A stretch of 44,901 nucleotides of DNA from an uncultured Verrucomicrobia subdivision 3 bacterium (GCA_903936645.1 CAIZWI010000236.1:1-44901), one strand, 5' to 3'. Numbered from the stretch's first letter, positions 17,893 through 28,900 are shown. Translations and numbers: made by a program. Notes: a model not told the origin generated them from the letters alone.

Positions 17893-18125
17893 ATTAGTGC
17901 GTCGATTGAGCCACGATTTTAACCCGGGCCGGGATCAAGCCATCCGCTCTGGCTGGCACGTAGTCAATTTAGGGGACTGCCGGGCCGGAGCTGAAACTCT
18001 AAACTACAGGATGAATCCATTAGGTCTATGGCATGCTTGCCACGCGCAAGTCCCGATGCAGCCGCACCGCCGGAAGCGGAATATTCGGCGGAGACCTTTA
18101 AACCATCTGGCAAGAACCACGGTAA

Positions 18126-18926
18126 ATGACTATGAAATACACCTATGAGCAAGTGGCCAAAACCATCGACCACTCGCTGCTAAACCCCACGATGACCGAC
18201 GCGGAGCTGGAGCATGGCTGCCGGTTGGCGGCACGCTACGGGGTGGCTTCCGTGTGCATCAAGCCTTACGCAGTGAAGCGGGCGGCGGAATTATTGCACG
18301 GCACGGGTGTACTCGTCGGGGCGGTGATCGGCTTTCCGCATGGGAGTTCCACGACTGAGTCCAAACGTTTTGAAACCCAACTGGCCTGCCAGGACGGAGC
18401 CGGGGAAATTGACATGGTCATTAATGTCGGCAAGGCGCTCTCCGGGGACTGGGATTATGTGGAGCGGGACGTGCAGGCGGTGTGCACTGAAGCCCGCCAG
18501 CACAGTGCCCGGGTGAAGGTCATTCTGGAAAATGACTACCTTGCGAAGGGGGGCGCCGGTTTGAGCAGCGATGAGCTGAAGCAGAAGCTCTGCCAGCTCT
18601 GCGAACGCGCCGGCGCCGACTGGGTAAAAACCTCCTCGGGCTATGGCTTTGTCAAACAGGCGGATGGCAATTATAATTATCTGGGCGCGACCGAACATGA
18701 TCTGACGCTGATGCGCGCCAGTGTTTCGGAGCGGGTGCAGGTCAAGGCCGCGGGCGGGGTGCGCGACCTGGATGGCTTGTTCAAAGTCCGGGACCTGGGA
18801 GCCTCGCGTTGCGGCGCGACCGCAACAGCGGCGATGCTGGACGAATACCAACGAAGAGCGGCTTCCGGGCAGGACGACCCGGGCGCAGTGACCAACTCCG
18901 GCAAACTGGGTGCCGGGGTCTATTGA
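18126..18926 (+). CDS. deoC: Deoxyribose-phosphate aldolase
   Basis: A 266-residue class I aldolase that splits 2-deoxyribose-5-phosphate into glyceraldehyde-3-phosphate and acetaldehyde. The Schiff-base lysine is Lys168 in VKTSSGYG, the second lysine is Lys207 in VKAAGGVRD, and Asp96 in EIDMVINVG is the conserved acid. TIDHSLLNP at 13-21 is the usual N-terminal strand. It is cytoplasmic. The start sequence (ATGACTATGAA) closely resembles that of the GH140-like gene. It lies between two exported carbohydrate enzymes; no deoxynucleoside genes adjoin. Confidence 0.95.
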   Translation: MTMKYTYEQVAKTIDHSLLNPTMTDAELEHGCRLAARYGVASVCIKPYAVKRAAELLHGTGVLVGAVIGFPHGSSTTESKRFETQLACQDGAGEIDMVINVGKALSGDWDYVERDVQAVCTEARQHSARVKVILENDYLAKGGAGLSSDELKQKLCQLCERAGADWVKTSSGYGFVKQADGNYNYLGATEHDLTLMRASVSERVQVKAAGGVRDLDGLFKVRDLGASRCGATATAAMLDEYQRRAASGQDDPGAVTNSGKLGAGVY

Positions 18927-18974
18927 GCGAGCCAGGAATATCCCCGCGGGAATTGAACTCCAAACTATTGTAAA

Positions 18975-20072
18975 ATGAACATTATTTTGCGCCTATTGCT
19001 TGCCGCCAGCCTGCTGGCCCTCCATGTCAAAGCCGACGTCCCGGCCACCAATTTGGTCCCGTCCACAAATCCCGGAATCATCATTGAGGGCCGTTATGCG
19101 GCCACGGAGGATGGTTCGGTGCGGCTGGGCTTTCCCGGCACGACCCTGCATTTTCGCGCGCACAGTCGTGAACTGGCGATGCGTGTGAAAGCCAGTTCCG
19201 ATGAGGTTTATTTTGATGTGGGGGTCGACGGCACGGAGCCAGTGCGATTGCGGGCGCATGCGGGCGAAGGAGAATATCGGTTACTCGAGGAACCGGCGGC
19301 GGCGGATCACCTCCTGGAAATCACGCGGCGGTCGGAAAGCTGGCAGGGAACTTGTGAAATCCGCGGCTTCGTGCTGGGGCCGCAGGGGGTGTTGCTGGAT
19401 CCCCCCGCCCTGCCCGAGCGCAAATTGATGTTCATCGGCGATTCCATAACTTGCGGCGCAGCACTGGACATCCGGACCAATGATCCCCTCACCGGCAAGA
19501 CGGCACACGGCGACGAAACGTCCAATGCCCGACTATCCTACGGCAAACTTCTGGCCAAACGGCTGAACGCCCAATGCGTGCTGGTCAGTTACGGCGGCCG
19601 CGGGGTCATTCGCGACTGGCAGGGCATTCGCAAAATCAATAATGCCCCGCAGTTTTATGAACTGGCGCTGCCGGATGATCCCTCCTGCTTATGGCGGCAG
19701 AACTCTTACGCACCCGACGCCATCGCCATTTGCCTGGGCACCAATGATTTCAGCCAGGGAGTGCCCGATGAAAAAGAGTTTGTGAATGCCTATGTGGAAT
19801 TCATCCGCAAAATCCGGCGCGATTCACCCCAAGCGCGGATTTTTCTATTGGACTCCCCCATGCTGAACGATCCCCCCGGGGGCACGCCCAAGCGGACGGT
19901 GCTGCATGCTTACCTGATGGAAATTGCCGCGGCCATCAAAGAACCTGAGGTGCAATTAGCGGCAGTGAGCCATTATGCCGGCATTCCCGGTAATGGGCAT
20001 CCGACCCGCGCGGATCATGAGGCCATCGCGGCGGAATTGGAGCCCCAGTTCCGGGCGGCACTGCATTGGTAG
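18975..20072 (+). CDS. Exported SGNH carbohydrate esterase, CE2-like
   Basis: A 365-residue protein with a signal peptide (1-21), an N-terminal jelly-roll domain (about 30-140) and a C-terminal SGNH hydrolase domain (about 148-365). The order jelly-roll then SGNH is that of CE2 acetyl esterases. GDSITCG holds the nucleophile Ser157. GGRG near 208, GTND near 254 and HPTxxxH at 342-348 complete the SGNH blocks. It would remove acetyl groups from plant polysaccharides outside the cytoplasm. It follows deoC by 48 nt on the same strand. Confidence 0.85.
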   Translation: MNIILRLLLAASLLALHVKADVPATNLVPSTNPGIIIEGRYAATEDGSVRLGFPGTTLHFRAHSRELAMRVKASSDEVYFDVGVDGTEPVRLRAHAGEGEYRLLEEPAAADHLLEITRRSESWQGTCEIRGFVLGPQGVLLDPPALPERKLMFIGDSITCGAALDIRTNDPLTGKTAHGDETSNARLSYGKLLAKRLNAQCVLVSYGGRGVIRDWQGIRKINNAPQFYELALPDDPSCLWRQNSYAPDAIAICLGTNDFSQGVPDEKEFVNAYVEFIRKIRRDSPQARIFLLDSPMLNDPPGGTPKRTVLHAYLMEIAAAIKEPEVQLAAVSHYAGIPGNGHPTRADHEAIAAELEPQFRAALHW

Positions 20073-20095
20073 GCCCCCAGACGGTCCCGGCGAAA

Positions 20096-20458
20096 TCAAA
20101 TGCTCTGTTTGCGGGCAATCCGACCGTACCAATAGCCCGAAGCCAGAAAAATCAGGGCACACGCGCTGGTGAAGGCGATCAGGTAGGGATGGGGCAAATA
20201 GTAAACCGCCCCGATGGCCCCGCCGGTCGAGAGGGCGGCACACAAATAACTGTAATAGGAACTCGCGCGGGCGCTTTGCTCACTTTTGCGCAGAATGGAG
20301 GCCATGGCTTTGTCTGCGCGCGTCAGGGCGGTGGCACAAGCGGGCGAGCAAACTAGCCGTGGCGGGTCGGCACTTGCCTCCGCACAACTGGCACAAACCC
20401 CGCGACCGCAGTAGGCGCAGACGCCGATGGCATCTACCGCATGCGATTGACATTTCAT
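20096..20458 (-). CDS. Small Cys-rich zinc-ribbon (B-box-like) protein with two membrane helices
   Basis: A 120-residue protein if read from ATG 20458 (MKCQSHAV); an upstream ATG at 20509 adds 17 unremarkable residues. The N-terminus has a B-box-like set of ligands: Cys3, His6, Cys14, Cys17, Cys22, Cys25 and two more Cys near 37-41, likely binding zinc. Two hydrophobic segments follow (about 70-90 and 93-113), with a short basic tail. Similar zinc-plus-membrane proteins occur in many bacteria without known function. It is convergent with the CE2-like gene and divergent from the dehydrogenase gene. Confidence 0.65.
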   Translation of the reverse strand: MKCQSHAVDAIGVCAYCGRGVCASCAEASADPPRLVCSPACATALTRADKAMASILRKSEQSARASSYYSYLCAALSTGGAIGAVYYLPHPYLIAFTSACALIFLASGYWYGRIARKQSI

Positions 20459-20571
20459 TGGTGGAACAAGGTGCGCTACGGGGGGCGAAAAGGCAAATGG
20501 CATGTACAAACAGAAACTTCTTTTTACCGCTGGCTGGCTGGGGCATGCTGCCGGGCAAAGATTTTCATGTT

Positions 20572-21858
20572 ATGACCATCGCGATCGTTGGCCTGGGTTA
20601 TGTCGGCCTGCCCTTGTGCCTGCAATTTGCCCGCTGCGGCGTGCCGGTACTGGGGCTGGACATTGACCAGGCCAAGACGGACGCGATCAATGCCGGGCGC
20701 AGCTACATCCGGCATATTGACGCCGCCCGGATTGCGGAGCTGGTGCAGGCGGGCAGTTTTTCGGCGAGCACAGATTTTGCCCGGGTGCGCAAGGTGGCAG
20801 CCGTGCTGATTTGTGTGCCCACGCCCCTGAAGCGCAATCGGGAACCCGATTTGTCTTATGTGCTGCAAACCGGCCAGGCGATGGCGCCTTATCTGCAACG
20901 CGGCACCCTGGTGGTGTTGGAATCCACGACCTATCCGGGCACCACGGAGGACGAGTTGCGGGCGGTGCTGGAAAGCGGGTCCGGGTTGCGCGCCGGAACC
21001 GATTTTCACCTGGCGTACTCCCCTGAACGGGAAGACCCGGGCAATCCCGCCAGCCAGGTGGCGGAAATTCCCAAGGTGGTCGGCGGTTACACGCCAGCCT
21101 GCCGGGCGGCGGCAATGGAATTATACGGCCGCGTCATCCGGACCCTGGTGCCGGTGGCCAATTGCCGCACCGCCGAGGCCACCAAATTGCTGGAGAATAT
21201 TTTTCGGAGTGTGAATATCGCCTTGGTGAACGAATTAAAGGGGGTTTATGGAGCGATGGACATCGACATCTGGGAGGTGATCGCCGCGGCCAAAACCAAA
21301 CCCTTTGGCTTCATGCCCTTTTACCCAGGCCCGGGGTTGGGCGGCCATTGCATCCCGATTGATCCGTTTTACCTATCCTGGAAGGCGCGCCAATTTGGCC
21401 AGGAAACCCGTTTCGTGGAACTGGCGGGCGAGGTGAACACCGCCATGCCGCAACGCGTGGTGGACCAGGTGGAACTGGCCTTGCAGTCGCGTCACAAAAC
21501 GTTGCGTGGCAGCCAGGTGCTGGTGCTTGGGCTGGCCTACAAAGCGGAGGTGGACGATGACCGGGAGTCCCCGAGCTACCGGCTGATGGATCTCCTGGAT
21601 GCCGCCGGGGCCAGCGTGGCGTATCATGATCCGTATGTGCCGGTAATCCGGCCCAGCCGGATGCATGCGCATTGGGCGGGCAAGGGCTCGGTCCCGTGGG
21701 ATCGGAAAACACTCGCCAGCTTTGACGTTGTCCTGATCGCCACGGCGCACGCCGCGATCAATCGCCAAGAATTGGCCGCCTGGGCTTCGCTGATTGTGGA
21801 TACCCGCAATGCCATGGCGGCGGTTACCGTGGTGCCGGGACAGGTTTGGAAAGCATAA
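20572..21858 (+). CDS. UDP-sugar 6-dehydrogenase (UDP-Glc / UDP-GlcNAc dehydrogenase family)
   Basis: A 428-residue NAD-dependent dehydrogenase that oxidises C6 of a nucleotide sugar to the uronic acid. GLGYVGLPL (7-15) binds NAD, and Cys260 in GPGLGGHCIPIDPFY is the catalytic thiol. GLAYKAEVDDDRESPS near 320 is the C-terminal domain signature. The GGHCIPIDPFYL pattern is closer to the UDP-GlcNAc/WbpA type than to UDP-Glc enzymes. The start at 20572 gives the Rossmann strand directly. Likely supplies uronic acids for surface polysaccharide, like the rhamnose operon at 9.4-12.2 kb. Confidence 0.9.
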   Translation: MTIAIVGLGYVGLPLCLQFARCGVPVLGLDIDQAKTDAINAGRSYIRHIDAARIAELVQAGSFSASTDFARVRKVAAVLICVPTPLKRNREPDLSYVLQTGQAMAPYLQRGTLVVLESTTYPGTTEDELRAVLESGSGLRAGTDFHLAYSPEREDPGNPASQVAEIPKVVGGYTPACRAAAMELYGRVIRTLVPVANCRTAEATKLLENIFRSVNIALVNELKGVYGAMDIDIWEVIAAAKTKPFGFMPFYPGPGLGGHCIPIDPFYLSWKARQFGQETRFVELAGEVNTAMPQRVVDQVELALQSRHKTLRGSQVLVLGLAYKAEVDDDRESPSYRLMDLLDAAGASVAYHDPYVPVIRPSRMHAHWAGKGSVPWDRKTLASFDVVLIATAHAAINRQELAAWASLIVDTRNAMAAVTVVPGQVWKA

Positions 21859-21905
21859 GCGAGCCTCTCTGCCGAACTGCCGTATCCCATGGACAGCACC
21901 ACCAA

Positions 21906-23987
21906 TCACTGCGCCACCACACCCACCCGATAAAACCGGGCACGATCGGGACGCGCGTTGGTATCTGTGACGAAATTGGTCGGGGCGGAGGCGGAGAGGT
22001 TGGTGAGGAAGGGAACAAACGGCGTTTTGGAGAGATTGGTAGTGCTTTCCAGTTGGTAGACCTTGCCAGCCACACTCGGCCACTGGAGATTCACCGCGTT
22101 GGATTTAGTGACAGCCGCCAGGTTAAGCCGGAGCACCGAAGCGGCGTTGGTAGGATTGGTGCCCGCCAGCCATTCAGCCAGGTTGCTCAGGCCATCATGG
22201 TCAGGATCCGCATTCGTGCTAGTGCCGGTGAGATGACCAAAATATTGCAACTCCCACCAATCGGGCAGTCCGTTTTGATCGGCATCCACGACGCGCTGGA
22301 GATTCAAGCGACCGCCGGTGTGCACCCGGCCAGCGAGGCCAGGCACGGCATCCACATTCGACAGAATGCGGGCGATCCGCTGGGCCACCGAGTCGGCGGG
22401 AAAATTCTGGGCGGCAAACGCCACGGCCCCCACCACGTGCGGGGTGGCCATGGAGGTGCCATCCAGATATTGGTAAATATTGGCGGGATCGGGGGCATTA
22501 ATCACCGTGGCCGCCACGTTGGTTAACACCGCCTGGCCATCAGCTTGGGACAGGGCAATCGCCGGTATCCAATTATTGGAAGTCTGCAGCGTGCCCGAGT
22601 AAAGACCACTGGCATTGTTATAAATAACCGCCGCCCGCGCTCCGGCCGCCATGGCATTGTTTACTTTATCGGAAAAATAGAGGGTGCCCCGTTGGATTAA
22701 CGCGATGTAATTGGTCTTGCCGGCCGGGAAATTCGTGGGATAGCCCAGGCCACAATAATAGACGGTGCCCGTGATGCCGGTGGTGCCGCCGGAATAAGTT
22801 AGGGCATTACCCGTATAAGTGCTGGTGCCCTGCAAGAGTTGCGACCGGAGACCCGCTTGGGCGACGGGGAGCAGGGACAGAATATTAACACCCGGGGCCG
22901 CCAGATCCACCGTGGTGGCGCCATAATTGGAAAAATAGGCCAGGGCGTCATTTTGATCGGAAGCCGCCACCACAATCATATTGGAGAGCCGGTAATTCGC
23001 GGGATAAAAGGCGGCGGTATCGTTATTATTCGTGCTATTCCCCGCCGCCGCGCAAAAAATAATTCCCGCATTACCGGCGCTTTGAATGGCCGCCAACTCC
23101 GTGCTGCTATAACCGCCCCCGCCAAAGGAGGCGTTGATGGCGACCAGGTTCACCCCCCGTTCTTTCATCGTGGTGGCGTAGGAAATGGCCTCAATCTCCG
23201 CACTACTGGAAATGCTACTGCCATCGCTGGAAACCCGCAGGGCCATAATGCGGGCCTGGTAATTGACTCCAATGACCCCAACGTGGTTGTTGCCGAGGGC
23301 GGCGATGGTGCCCGCCACATGGGTGCCGTGAAAACCGGAATCGGTCGGGTTGGCCAGACCATCGGCAAAATCATAGCCGTAATAGTCATCCACAAACCCA
23401 TTGCCGTCATCATCCACCCCGTTGCCGGGAATTTCCAAGGGATTGGTCCACATATTACTGGCGAGATCGGGATGAGTGTAATCCACCCCGGTATCGATTA
23501 CCGCCACCACCACGGGATTTGTGGTGGGGCGGGCCAGGGCCCAGGCCGGTAAAAAGCGGGTGTCTGCCCCGGCGGTTCCCACCGTGCCATTCACGGACTG
23601 CCCCTGATTGCGCAATGCCCAGAGGTTGGTGAAAAAAGTGTCGTTGGGGACGCTGGTCACCCAGCGCAAGTAATTGGTTTCCACCCGCTCCACGAGGGGA
23701 TCCCGGCTTAATTCAGCAATTAAAGCGGCAGTCGTCCGGCCGGATTGATGCACCAGTCCAAATTGCCGGCCCCAGTGGCGGGAGAGTTCCGAAAAATGTT
23801 TGGTCAAGACCAGGGAATGACCCGCCAGCGCTTGCCGGGAATCCGTCAGGGTGGCCGATGGCTTAAAAGTGACGATGACATCGCCCTCAATGTAATCCAC
23901 GGGTACGGGTGCGGCAGCCATTCCAGCCAAAGCCAATCCGGCTAGAATGAACGCCCCCAAAGCGAGTGACCGTGCACTAAACCTCAT
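21906..23987 (-). CDS. Exported subtilisin-like serine protease (S8) with PA domain and RFYRV C-terminal domain
   Basis: A 693-residue protein: signal peptide (1-26), inhibitor-like propeptide (about 33-110), catalytic domain with Asp165 (VIDTGVD), His220 (HGTHVAG), Asn317 and Ser512 (DGTSMATPH). A protease-associated (PA) domain is inserted at about 375-495. After the catalytic domain comes a calcium-type linker (DADQNGLPDWWELQYFG, then DPDHDGLSNLAEW), and then a C-terminal beta domain ending RARFYRV. All catalytic residues are present. The linker and tail are usual for exported verrucomicrobial proteins. It is divergent from the transaldolase gene and convergent with the UDP-sugar dehydrogenase gene. 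Confidence 0.92.
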   Translation of the reverse strand: MRFSARSLALGAFILAGLALAGMAAAPVPVDYIEGDVIVTFKPSATLTDSRQALAGHSLVLTKHFSELSRHWGRQFGLVHQSGRTTAALIAELSRDPLVERVETNYLRWVTSVPNDTFFTNLWALRNQGQSVNGTVGTAGADTRFLPAWALARPTTNPVVVAVIDTGVDYTHPDLASNMWTNPLEIPGNGVDDDGNGFVDDYYGYDFADGLANPTDSGFHGTHVAGTIAALGNNHVGVIGVNYQARIMALRVSSDGSSISSSAEIEAISYATTMKERGVNLVAINASFGGGGYSSTELAAIQSAGNAGIIFCAAAGNSTNNNDTAAFYPANYRLSNMIVVAASDQNDALAYFSNYGATTVDLAAPGVNILSLLPVAQAGLRSQLLQGTSTYTGNALTYSGGTTGITGTVYYCGLGYPTNFPAGKTNYIALIQRGTLYFSDKVNNAMAAGARAAVIYNNASGLYSGTLQTSNNWIPAIALSQADGQAVLTNVAATVINAPDPANIYQYLDGTSMATPHVVGAVAFAAQNFPADSVAQRIARILSNVDAVPGLAGRVHTGGRLNLQRVVDADQNGLPDWWELQYFGHLTGTSTNADPDHDGLSNLAEWLAGTNPTNAASVLRLNLAAVTKSNAVNLQWPSVAGKVYQLESTTNLSKTPFVPFLTNLSASAPTNFVTDTNARPDRARFYRVGVVAQ

Positions 23988-24118
23988 GTTGCGACGTTAT
24001 AAGACGAAACCAAGCGAGTCAAGCCACGGCGGGCGTTTTGAGCGTTGCTGTTTGAGGATTGCCACGGGCGCGGTCTTGGGTAATCCTGCTCCGCGTAATT
24101 GTAAAACCTGATTTTAAT

Positions 24119-25084
24119 ATGAGCACTGCTGACCAAACCCAACTGGAACAAATCAAGCAATTCACCACGGTGGTTGCGGACACCGGGGATTTTGCCACGC
24201 TGAAGCAATTCGCCCCCCGCGATGCCACGACCAATCCTTCCCTGATTCTCAAGGCCGCCTTGATGCCGGAGTATGCCTTTATTCTGGAAAAAGCGATTAA
24301 GGACAACCAAGGCAAAGCCACCGGCTCCCAACTGGTGGGCCGGGTGATGGATGATTTGCTCATTTTATTTGGCACCGAAATCTTGAAGATTGTCCCCGGC
24401 CGGGTCAGCACGGAAACGGATGCCAACCTGTCCTTTGACACCGAGGCCCTGGTGGCCAAGGGGCGTCATTTTATCGATTTGTATGCCAAACAAGGGATTG
24501 GGCGGGAACGAATTCTGGTTAAAATCGCCTCGACTTGGGAGGGGATCCGCGCCGCGGAAGTCCTCCAGCGCGAGGGGATCAACTGCAATCTCACCCTGCT
24601 GTTTTCCCTGGCCCAAGCCATCGCCTGCGCCGAGGCCAACGTCAAACTGATTTCCCCCTTTGTGGGCCGGATCATGGACTGGTACAAGGCCAAGGAGAAA
24701 AAGGATTTTGCCCCGGCCGAGGATCCCGGCGTGAAGTCGGTGCAGGAAATTTACGCGTATTACAAAAAATTTGATTACGCCACCGAAGTGATGGGCGCCA
24801 GTTTCCGCAACGTGGGAGAAATCTTGGAACTCGCGGGTTGCGATCTGCTCACCATCAGTCCCGCGCTGCTGGCGGAATTGCAAAAAGGCACGGCCCCGGT
24901 GGTTCGCAAATTGAGTCCGGAAATTGCCCGGGCCAGCAACCTTGAAAAAACCCCGCTGGATGAGAAGAAATTCCGCTGGCTCTTCAACGAGAGTGCGATG
25001 GCCACGGAAAAAACGGCGGAAGGCATCCGGTTGTTTAATGCCGACGCGATGAAACTGGAGCAGTTTATTGCCTCGAAACTGTAA
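24119..25084 (+). CDS. tal: Transaldolase
   Basis: A 321-residue TalB-type transaldolase of the non-oxidative pentose phosphate pathway, moving dihydroxyacetone units between sugar phosphates. DATTNPSLI at 35-43 and [11 protein letters not shown] with Schiff-base Lys135 are family signatures; Asp21 and Glu99 are the other conserved catalytic positions. Length matches E. coli TalB. ATG 24119 is used; the frame extends upstream without family residues. It stands alone between a divergent protease and a small ferredoxin gene. Confidence 0.96.
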   Translation: MSTADQTQLEQIKQFTTVVADTGDFATLKQFAPRDATTNPSLILKAALMPEYAFILEKAIKDNQGKATGSQLVGRVMDDLLILFGTEILKIVPGRVSTETDANLSFDTEALVAKGRHFIDLYAKQGIGRERILVKIASTWEGIRAAEVLQREGINCNLTLLFSLAQAIACAEANVKLISPFVGRIMDWYKAKEKKDFAPAEDPGVKSVQEIYAYYKKFDYATEVMGASFRNVGEILELAGCDLLTISPALLAELQKGTAPVVRKLSPEIARASNLEKTPLDEKKFRWLFNESAMATEKTAEGIRLFNADAMKLEQFIASKL

Positions 25085-25184
25085 GTTCGGCGGCCCCCCA
25101 AAGGTTTGCTGTGTTTTTTCACCGGCTGCACGTTCCCGCGCGGGGCGTGCAGCCTAACACCTTATCCCGGGCTACTTTATCGCC

Positions 25185-25571
25185 ATGAGTTTGGATCTGC
25201 AAAAAGCGGTGGTGGCGCTGGGCTTGAACCAGTTTAAACGCCACATCTTTTTATGTGCGGAACCAGCGGAGGATAAATGTTGCCCCCGCGAAGCGGGCCG
25301 CGCGTCCTGGGAATTCCTCAAGCAACGACTCAAAGAGTTGAAACTGGCGGGTCCGGAGCCCTTGGTCTATCGCACCCGCGCCAATTGTCTGCGCGTTTGC
25401 ACGCAAGGCCCCATTGCCGTGGTTTATCCCGAAGGTGTCTGGTACCACTCCTGCAATTCGGTGGTCCTCGAACGCATCATTCAAGAGCACCTGATTGCCG
25501 GGCGAATCGTGGCCGAGTTTGCATTTGCGATAAATGACCTTAAAGGTGAGTCGCTCAAGCCCGACAAGTAA
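25185..25571 (+). CDS. Thioredoxin-like [2Fe-2S] ferredoxin
   Basis: A 128-residue cytoplasmic protein. Cys24, Cys32/Cys33, Cys68 and Cys72 have the spacing of thioredoxin-fold [2Fe-2S] ferredoxins, with a further Cys90. KRHIFLCAE is the first strand and cluster ligand; [20 protein letters not shown] is the second cluster region. These proteins carry electrons; the redox partner cannot be read from the context. It lies 100 bp downstream of the transaldolase gene on the same strand. Confidence 0.85.
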   Translation: MSLDLQKAVVALGLNQFKRHIFLCAEPAEDKCCPREAGRASWEFLKQRLKELKLAGPEPLVYRTRANCLRVCTQGPIAVVYPEGVWYHSCNSVVLERIIQEHLIAGRIVAEFAFAINDLKGESLKPDK

Positions 25572-25697
25572 ATCCTCTTGCAGTTGATCGGCTCAGCCAG
25601 TTGTCCTGCGCGACCACAACAGCGTAAGCTTCCCGGATTGGCCGAGTCAATCTAGTTACCGCTTCCCTTCATCGGCCGGATTGGTTTTGCTTCCTGC

Positions 25698-25838
25698 CAT
25701 AAAATCATCCGCAAGCAATACCGCATCTGGATCGGTCCCGACCAGATTCCGCGCTGGGAAAATGAAGCATTTCAATCGACCTGCCCAGCCGATGCCAAGT
25801 GCATAAAATTCAAAGCATTTTGCAAGTTATTGGGTTGA
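25698..25838 (+). pseudogene. Possible remnant of a DXD-motif glycosyltransferase (Gly_transf_sug)
   Basis: A short frame with no start codon reads KIIRKQYRIWIGPDQIPRW, then ENEAFQS, before a TGA at 25836. It resembles the N-terminus of sugar-binding-region glycosyltransferases (consensus like IPKIIHQIWIGP-x-IP). Nothing after this resembles the family and no DXD motif follows. If real it is a degraded fragment. The rest of 25572-25996 shows no gene. Confidence 0.35.
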
Positions 25839-25957
25839 AGCAGTCAAAGTGCCCCGGTACAGTTCGCAAGTACCCATGGCTCTTATGTTCATTTCGATGA
25901 ACCGACGGCGGAATATAGCATCGTCGCGTCAACCCGATGGTGTTTTAAAACGCCTGG

Positions 25958-25975
25958 CGGCAAGGGTCATGCCCG
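25958..25975 (+). promoter_or_regulatory. Weak sigma-54-like site before the repeat protein
   Basis: CGGCAA-GGGTC-ATGCC keeps GG and GC 10 nt apart but is otherwise a poor match to the consensus. If used, transcription would begin near 25983 and translation would start at ATG 25997, not 25979. Confidence 0.25.
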
Positions 25976-25996
25976 GAAATGTTTAGAAAAACCCCT

Positions 25997-28900
25997 ATGA
26001 AAAACCCCTCCCAACTCAACCCGTTTTTTGCCCCCACACACCGGCCCCTGCTGCCCACGGTCGCCGGCCTGGCCCTGGCCTGGCTCGGTCTGCAACAGGC
26101 CGGTGCCCAGGCGACCCTGCCCTTTTACGAACCCTTTCCCAGCACTTATATAAATGGTGAGTTCTTGGGCAGCTACACCGCCTCGGGGAGCACCAGCGGC
26201 GGCACCAGCGGAATTAACTGGAATATTGGCAACAGCCTCAGCAGTTCCTGCGCGCGGGTGCAAGGTTATGCGGCCCTGCAATATCCCAGTCTGGTGAACG
26301 CGGATGCCACCGCGCAGTCCTACGGCCTGGTTTCTTACTACAAAGATGTGAGTTCCACGAAGGATCGCGGGGCCACCCTGGCAATCACGGCGGGGCAAAC
26401 CTTGTATGCGTCGTGCCTGATTAACGTACAATATTACACCAACACCGCCGCCTACCCGGAGCCGTTTTTTGGCTTGGGGCCCGGCACCACGATCAACCAA
26501 AGCGGCGCGGTGGCTTACTTTAATGCCAGCGGCCAGTTGCTGGTGGCCAAAAACTCGCTGACCCCGGCAACCAACACCACCTATTCCATGACCACCTCCA
26601 ACACCCATTTGGTGGTGTTACGCTATAAATACAATCCGGGGGCCCCGGATGAAGTGGCTTTGTGGCTGGACCCGACCGCCCTGGGCAACAACAGCCTCGT
26701 ACCGCCACCGACCATCAGCACGACCAATAATGCAAACGTGGCGTCCTTTGGCAACGTGGCTTATTTTCAGCTGGCCAACCCCTCCGTTTTTTTCCTCGAT
26801 GAAATCCGGGTGGGTTATAACTGGGCCGACGTAACGCCCACGAATGCGGCCCCGGGCAGAATCTACACTGTGTCCGGTGGCGGTTCTGGCTGCGCGGGCG
26901 ACAGTTTTTCCATTAATTTGAGCGGCTCGGATGCGGGGTTGACTTATAATCTCTACACCAACGGTGTGTTTAACGGCACCAGCCTGGCTGGCACGGGCTC
27001 GGCCATCGCTTTCACCGGCCAGAATGCCACGGCGCTTTACACGGTGCTCGCGACCAACACCACCTCCGGTGGGGCCGCCTGGATGAGCGGGAATGCCGCC
27101 ATCACCGTTCTCGCCCTGCCGAACATTGCCACGCAACCCTCCTCAGTGGTGGTGGCCACCAACGGACTGGCGGCCATGACGGTCTATTCATCGGGCAGCG
27201 GCCTCAACTACCAATGGTACCGTAATGGTGTGGCCCTGACGGATGGCGGCCACATTTCGGGCTCCCAAACCGCCACCCTGGTGATTTCACCAGCCACCGT
27301 TGCCGATGCCGCCACCAAGGCCAAAGGCTATTTTGTTATTGTCGCAAATCGTTGCGGTAATGGGGTGGTTTCCCTCACCAACTCCCTGACCCTGGACGCC
27401 GCCGCCAACCTGGTCTGGTACGGCGATGGCATTTCCAACCTGTGGGATTTGGCCAGCTCAACCAATTGGAATTTCAATCCCACTCTGGGGTATGGCACGA
27501 ACGTGTTTAACTACGGTGATAATGTGACCTTGGACGACTCCTCGCCCTATCCCACGATGGTGTTGACCAACGCCAACTTGAGCCCTGGCCTGCTCACGGT
27601 GGATGGAACCCAGAATTATTCACTGACCGGCGGGACTTTGACCGGACCCGGCTCCATCTTGATGAACAGCGTGGGCAGCCTGAGCCTGAACATCGCCAAC
27701 AATCAAACCGGCGGCATCGTGATCAGCAATGGGATCGTGTCCATTAATTCCCCGGCCGCCCTGGGCTTTGGCCCGGTTACCCTGGCTGGGGGTCAGCTGA
27801 ACGAACCAGGAACTGGCTTGATCACGATTACTAACTCGATTGTGGTCACCGGCGACGGTAGTGTCCTCGGCATCAACAGCCCCGGCGGCCAGCCTTTGGT
27901 ACTCACCACCCCGCCCACTGGCTTGGGCGGATCATTGACTCTGCAAAATATCACCACCAAAAATGCCTCCACGGCGTACGCTGAGTTCACCGCCCCAAGC
28001 TTCACCTTCAACTTGCCGTTGAATCTCATCAATGGTGGCGGCACGATGTTACTGGGGGGATTCAACACCAGCGGGATCCAAACATGGAATGGTATCATCG
28101 CGGGCACAGGCATGGTATGGCGAAATGCCAATGGCGGAACCACCGTGTTGAACAACACCAACACCTATTCCGGGATCACCAAACTCTCAAGCGGCAGCAT
28201 TGGATTGGGTGCCAGCACCGTGGCGAGCACGCCACCGACGATTGACGCCGGGCCGCTGGGCACCGGTTCGTTGATCATTGACACAGGGGCCGCCACCATG
28301 GGTTTGTTCGCCGCAGGCGGGGCGCAGGTGGTCGCCAACCCCATCAGCTACAGTACCAATCTCCTGGGCTCACCGCTTATTATCAGCGGGGCCAATAACC
28401 TGACGCTCGCGGGGGTCCTGGACTTGAGCGGCACCAACCGGGTGATCCAAGTGAACAACACCGCCGACACGATTTTGTCCGGCGACATTACAGACTTTAA
28501 CCAGACGCTGGGGGCCAGCACCGTAAATGGATTAACCAAAACTGGCACAGGCCGCCTTTATCTGGATGGAATTAATGACTTTACGGGTTTCCTGACCAAT
28601 GGCGCAGGGCTTTTGGCGGGGAGCGGCACCGTGGCCGGGCCGGTGGTGGTGGTGGCTGGTGCCACCCTTGGCGCAGGCGATGACGGCCTGATTCCCGGCA
28701 CAATCACCTTGAACGGCGGTCTCAGTTTGGGGGGCAACGGTTTCTTCCGCGTCAACAAATCGCTTTCGCACTCCAACGACCTGGTGACGGTCACCGGCGG
28801 CTTGGCTAACACCGGCACCGGCACAATCACCGTCACCAACGTCGGCCCCGCTCTGAAGGTCGGTGACACCTTTACCCTGTTCAGCGCACCGGTCACGGGT

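Noticed and set aside
17951..17967. TGGCACGTAGTCAATTT as a sigma-54 promoter before deoC
   Set aside because: The -12 element lacks the invariant GC at the required spacing.
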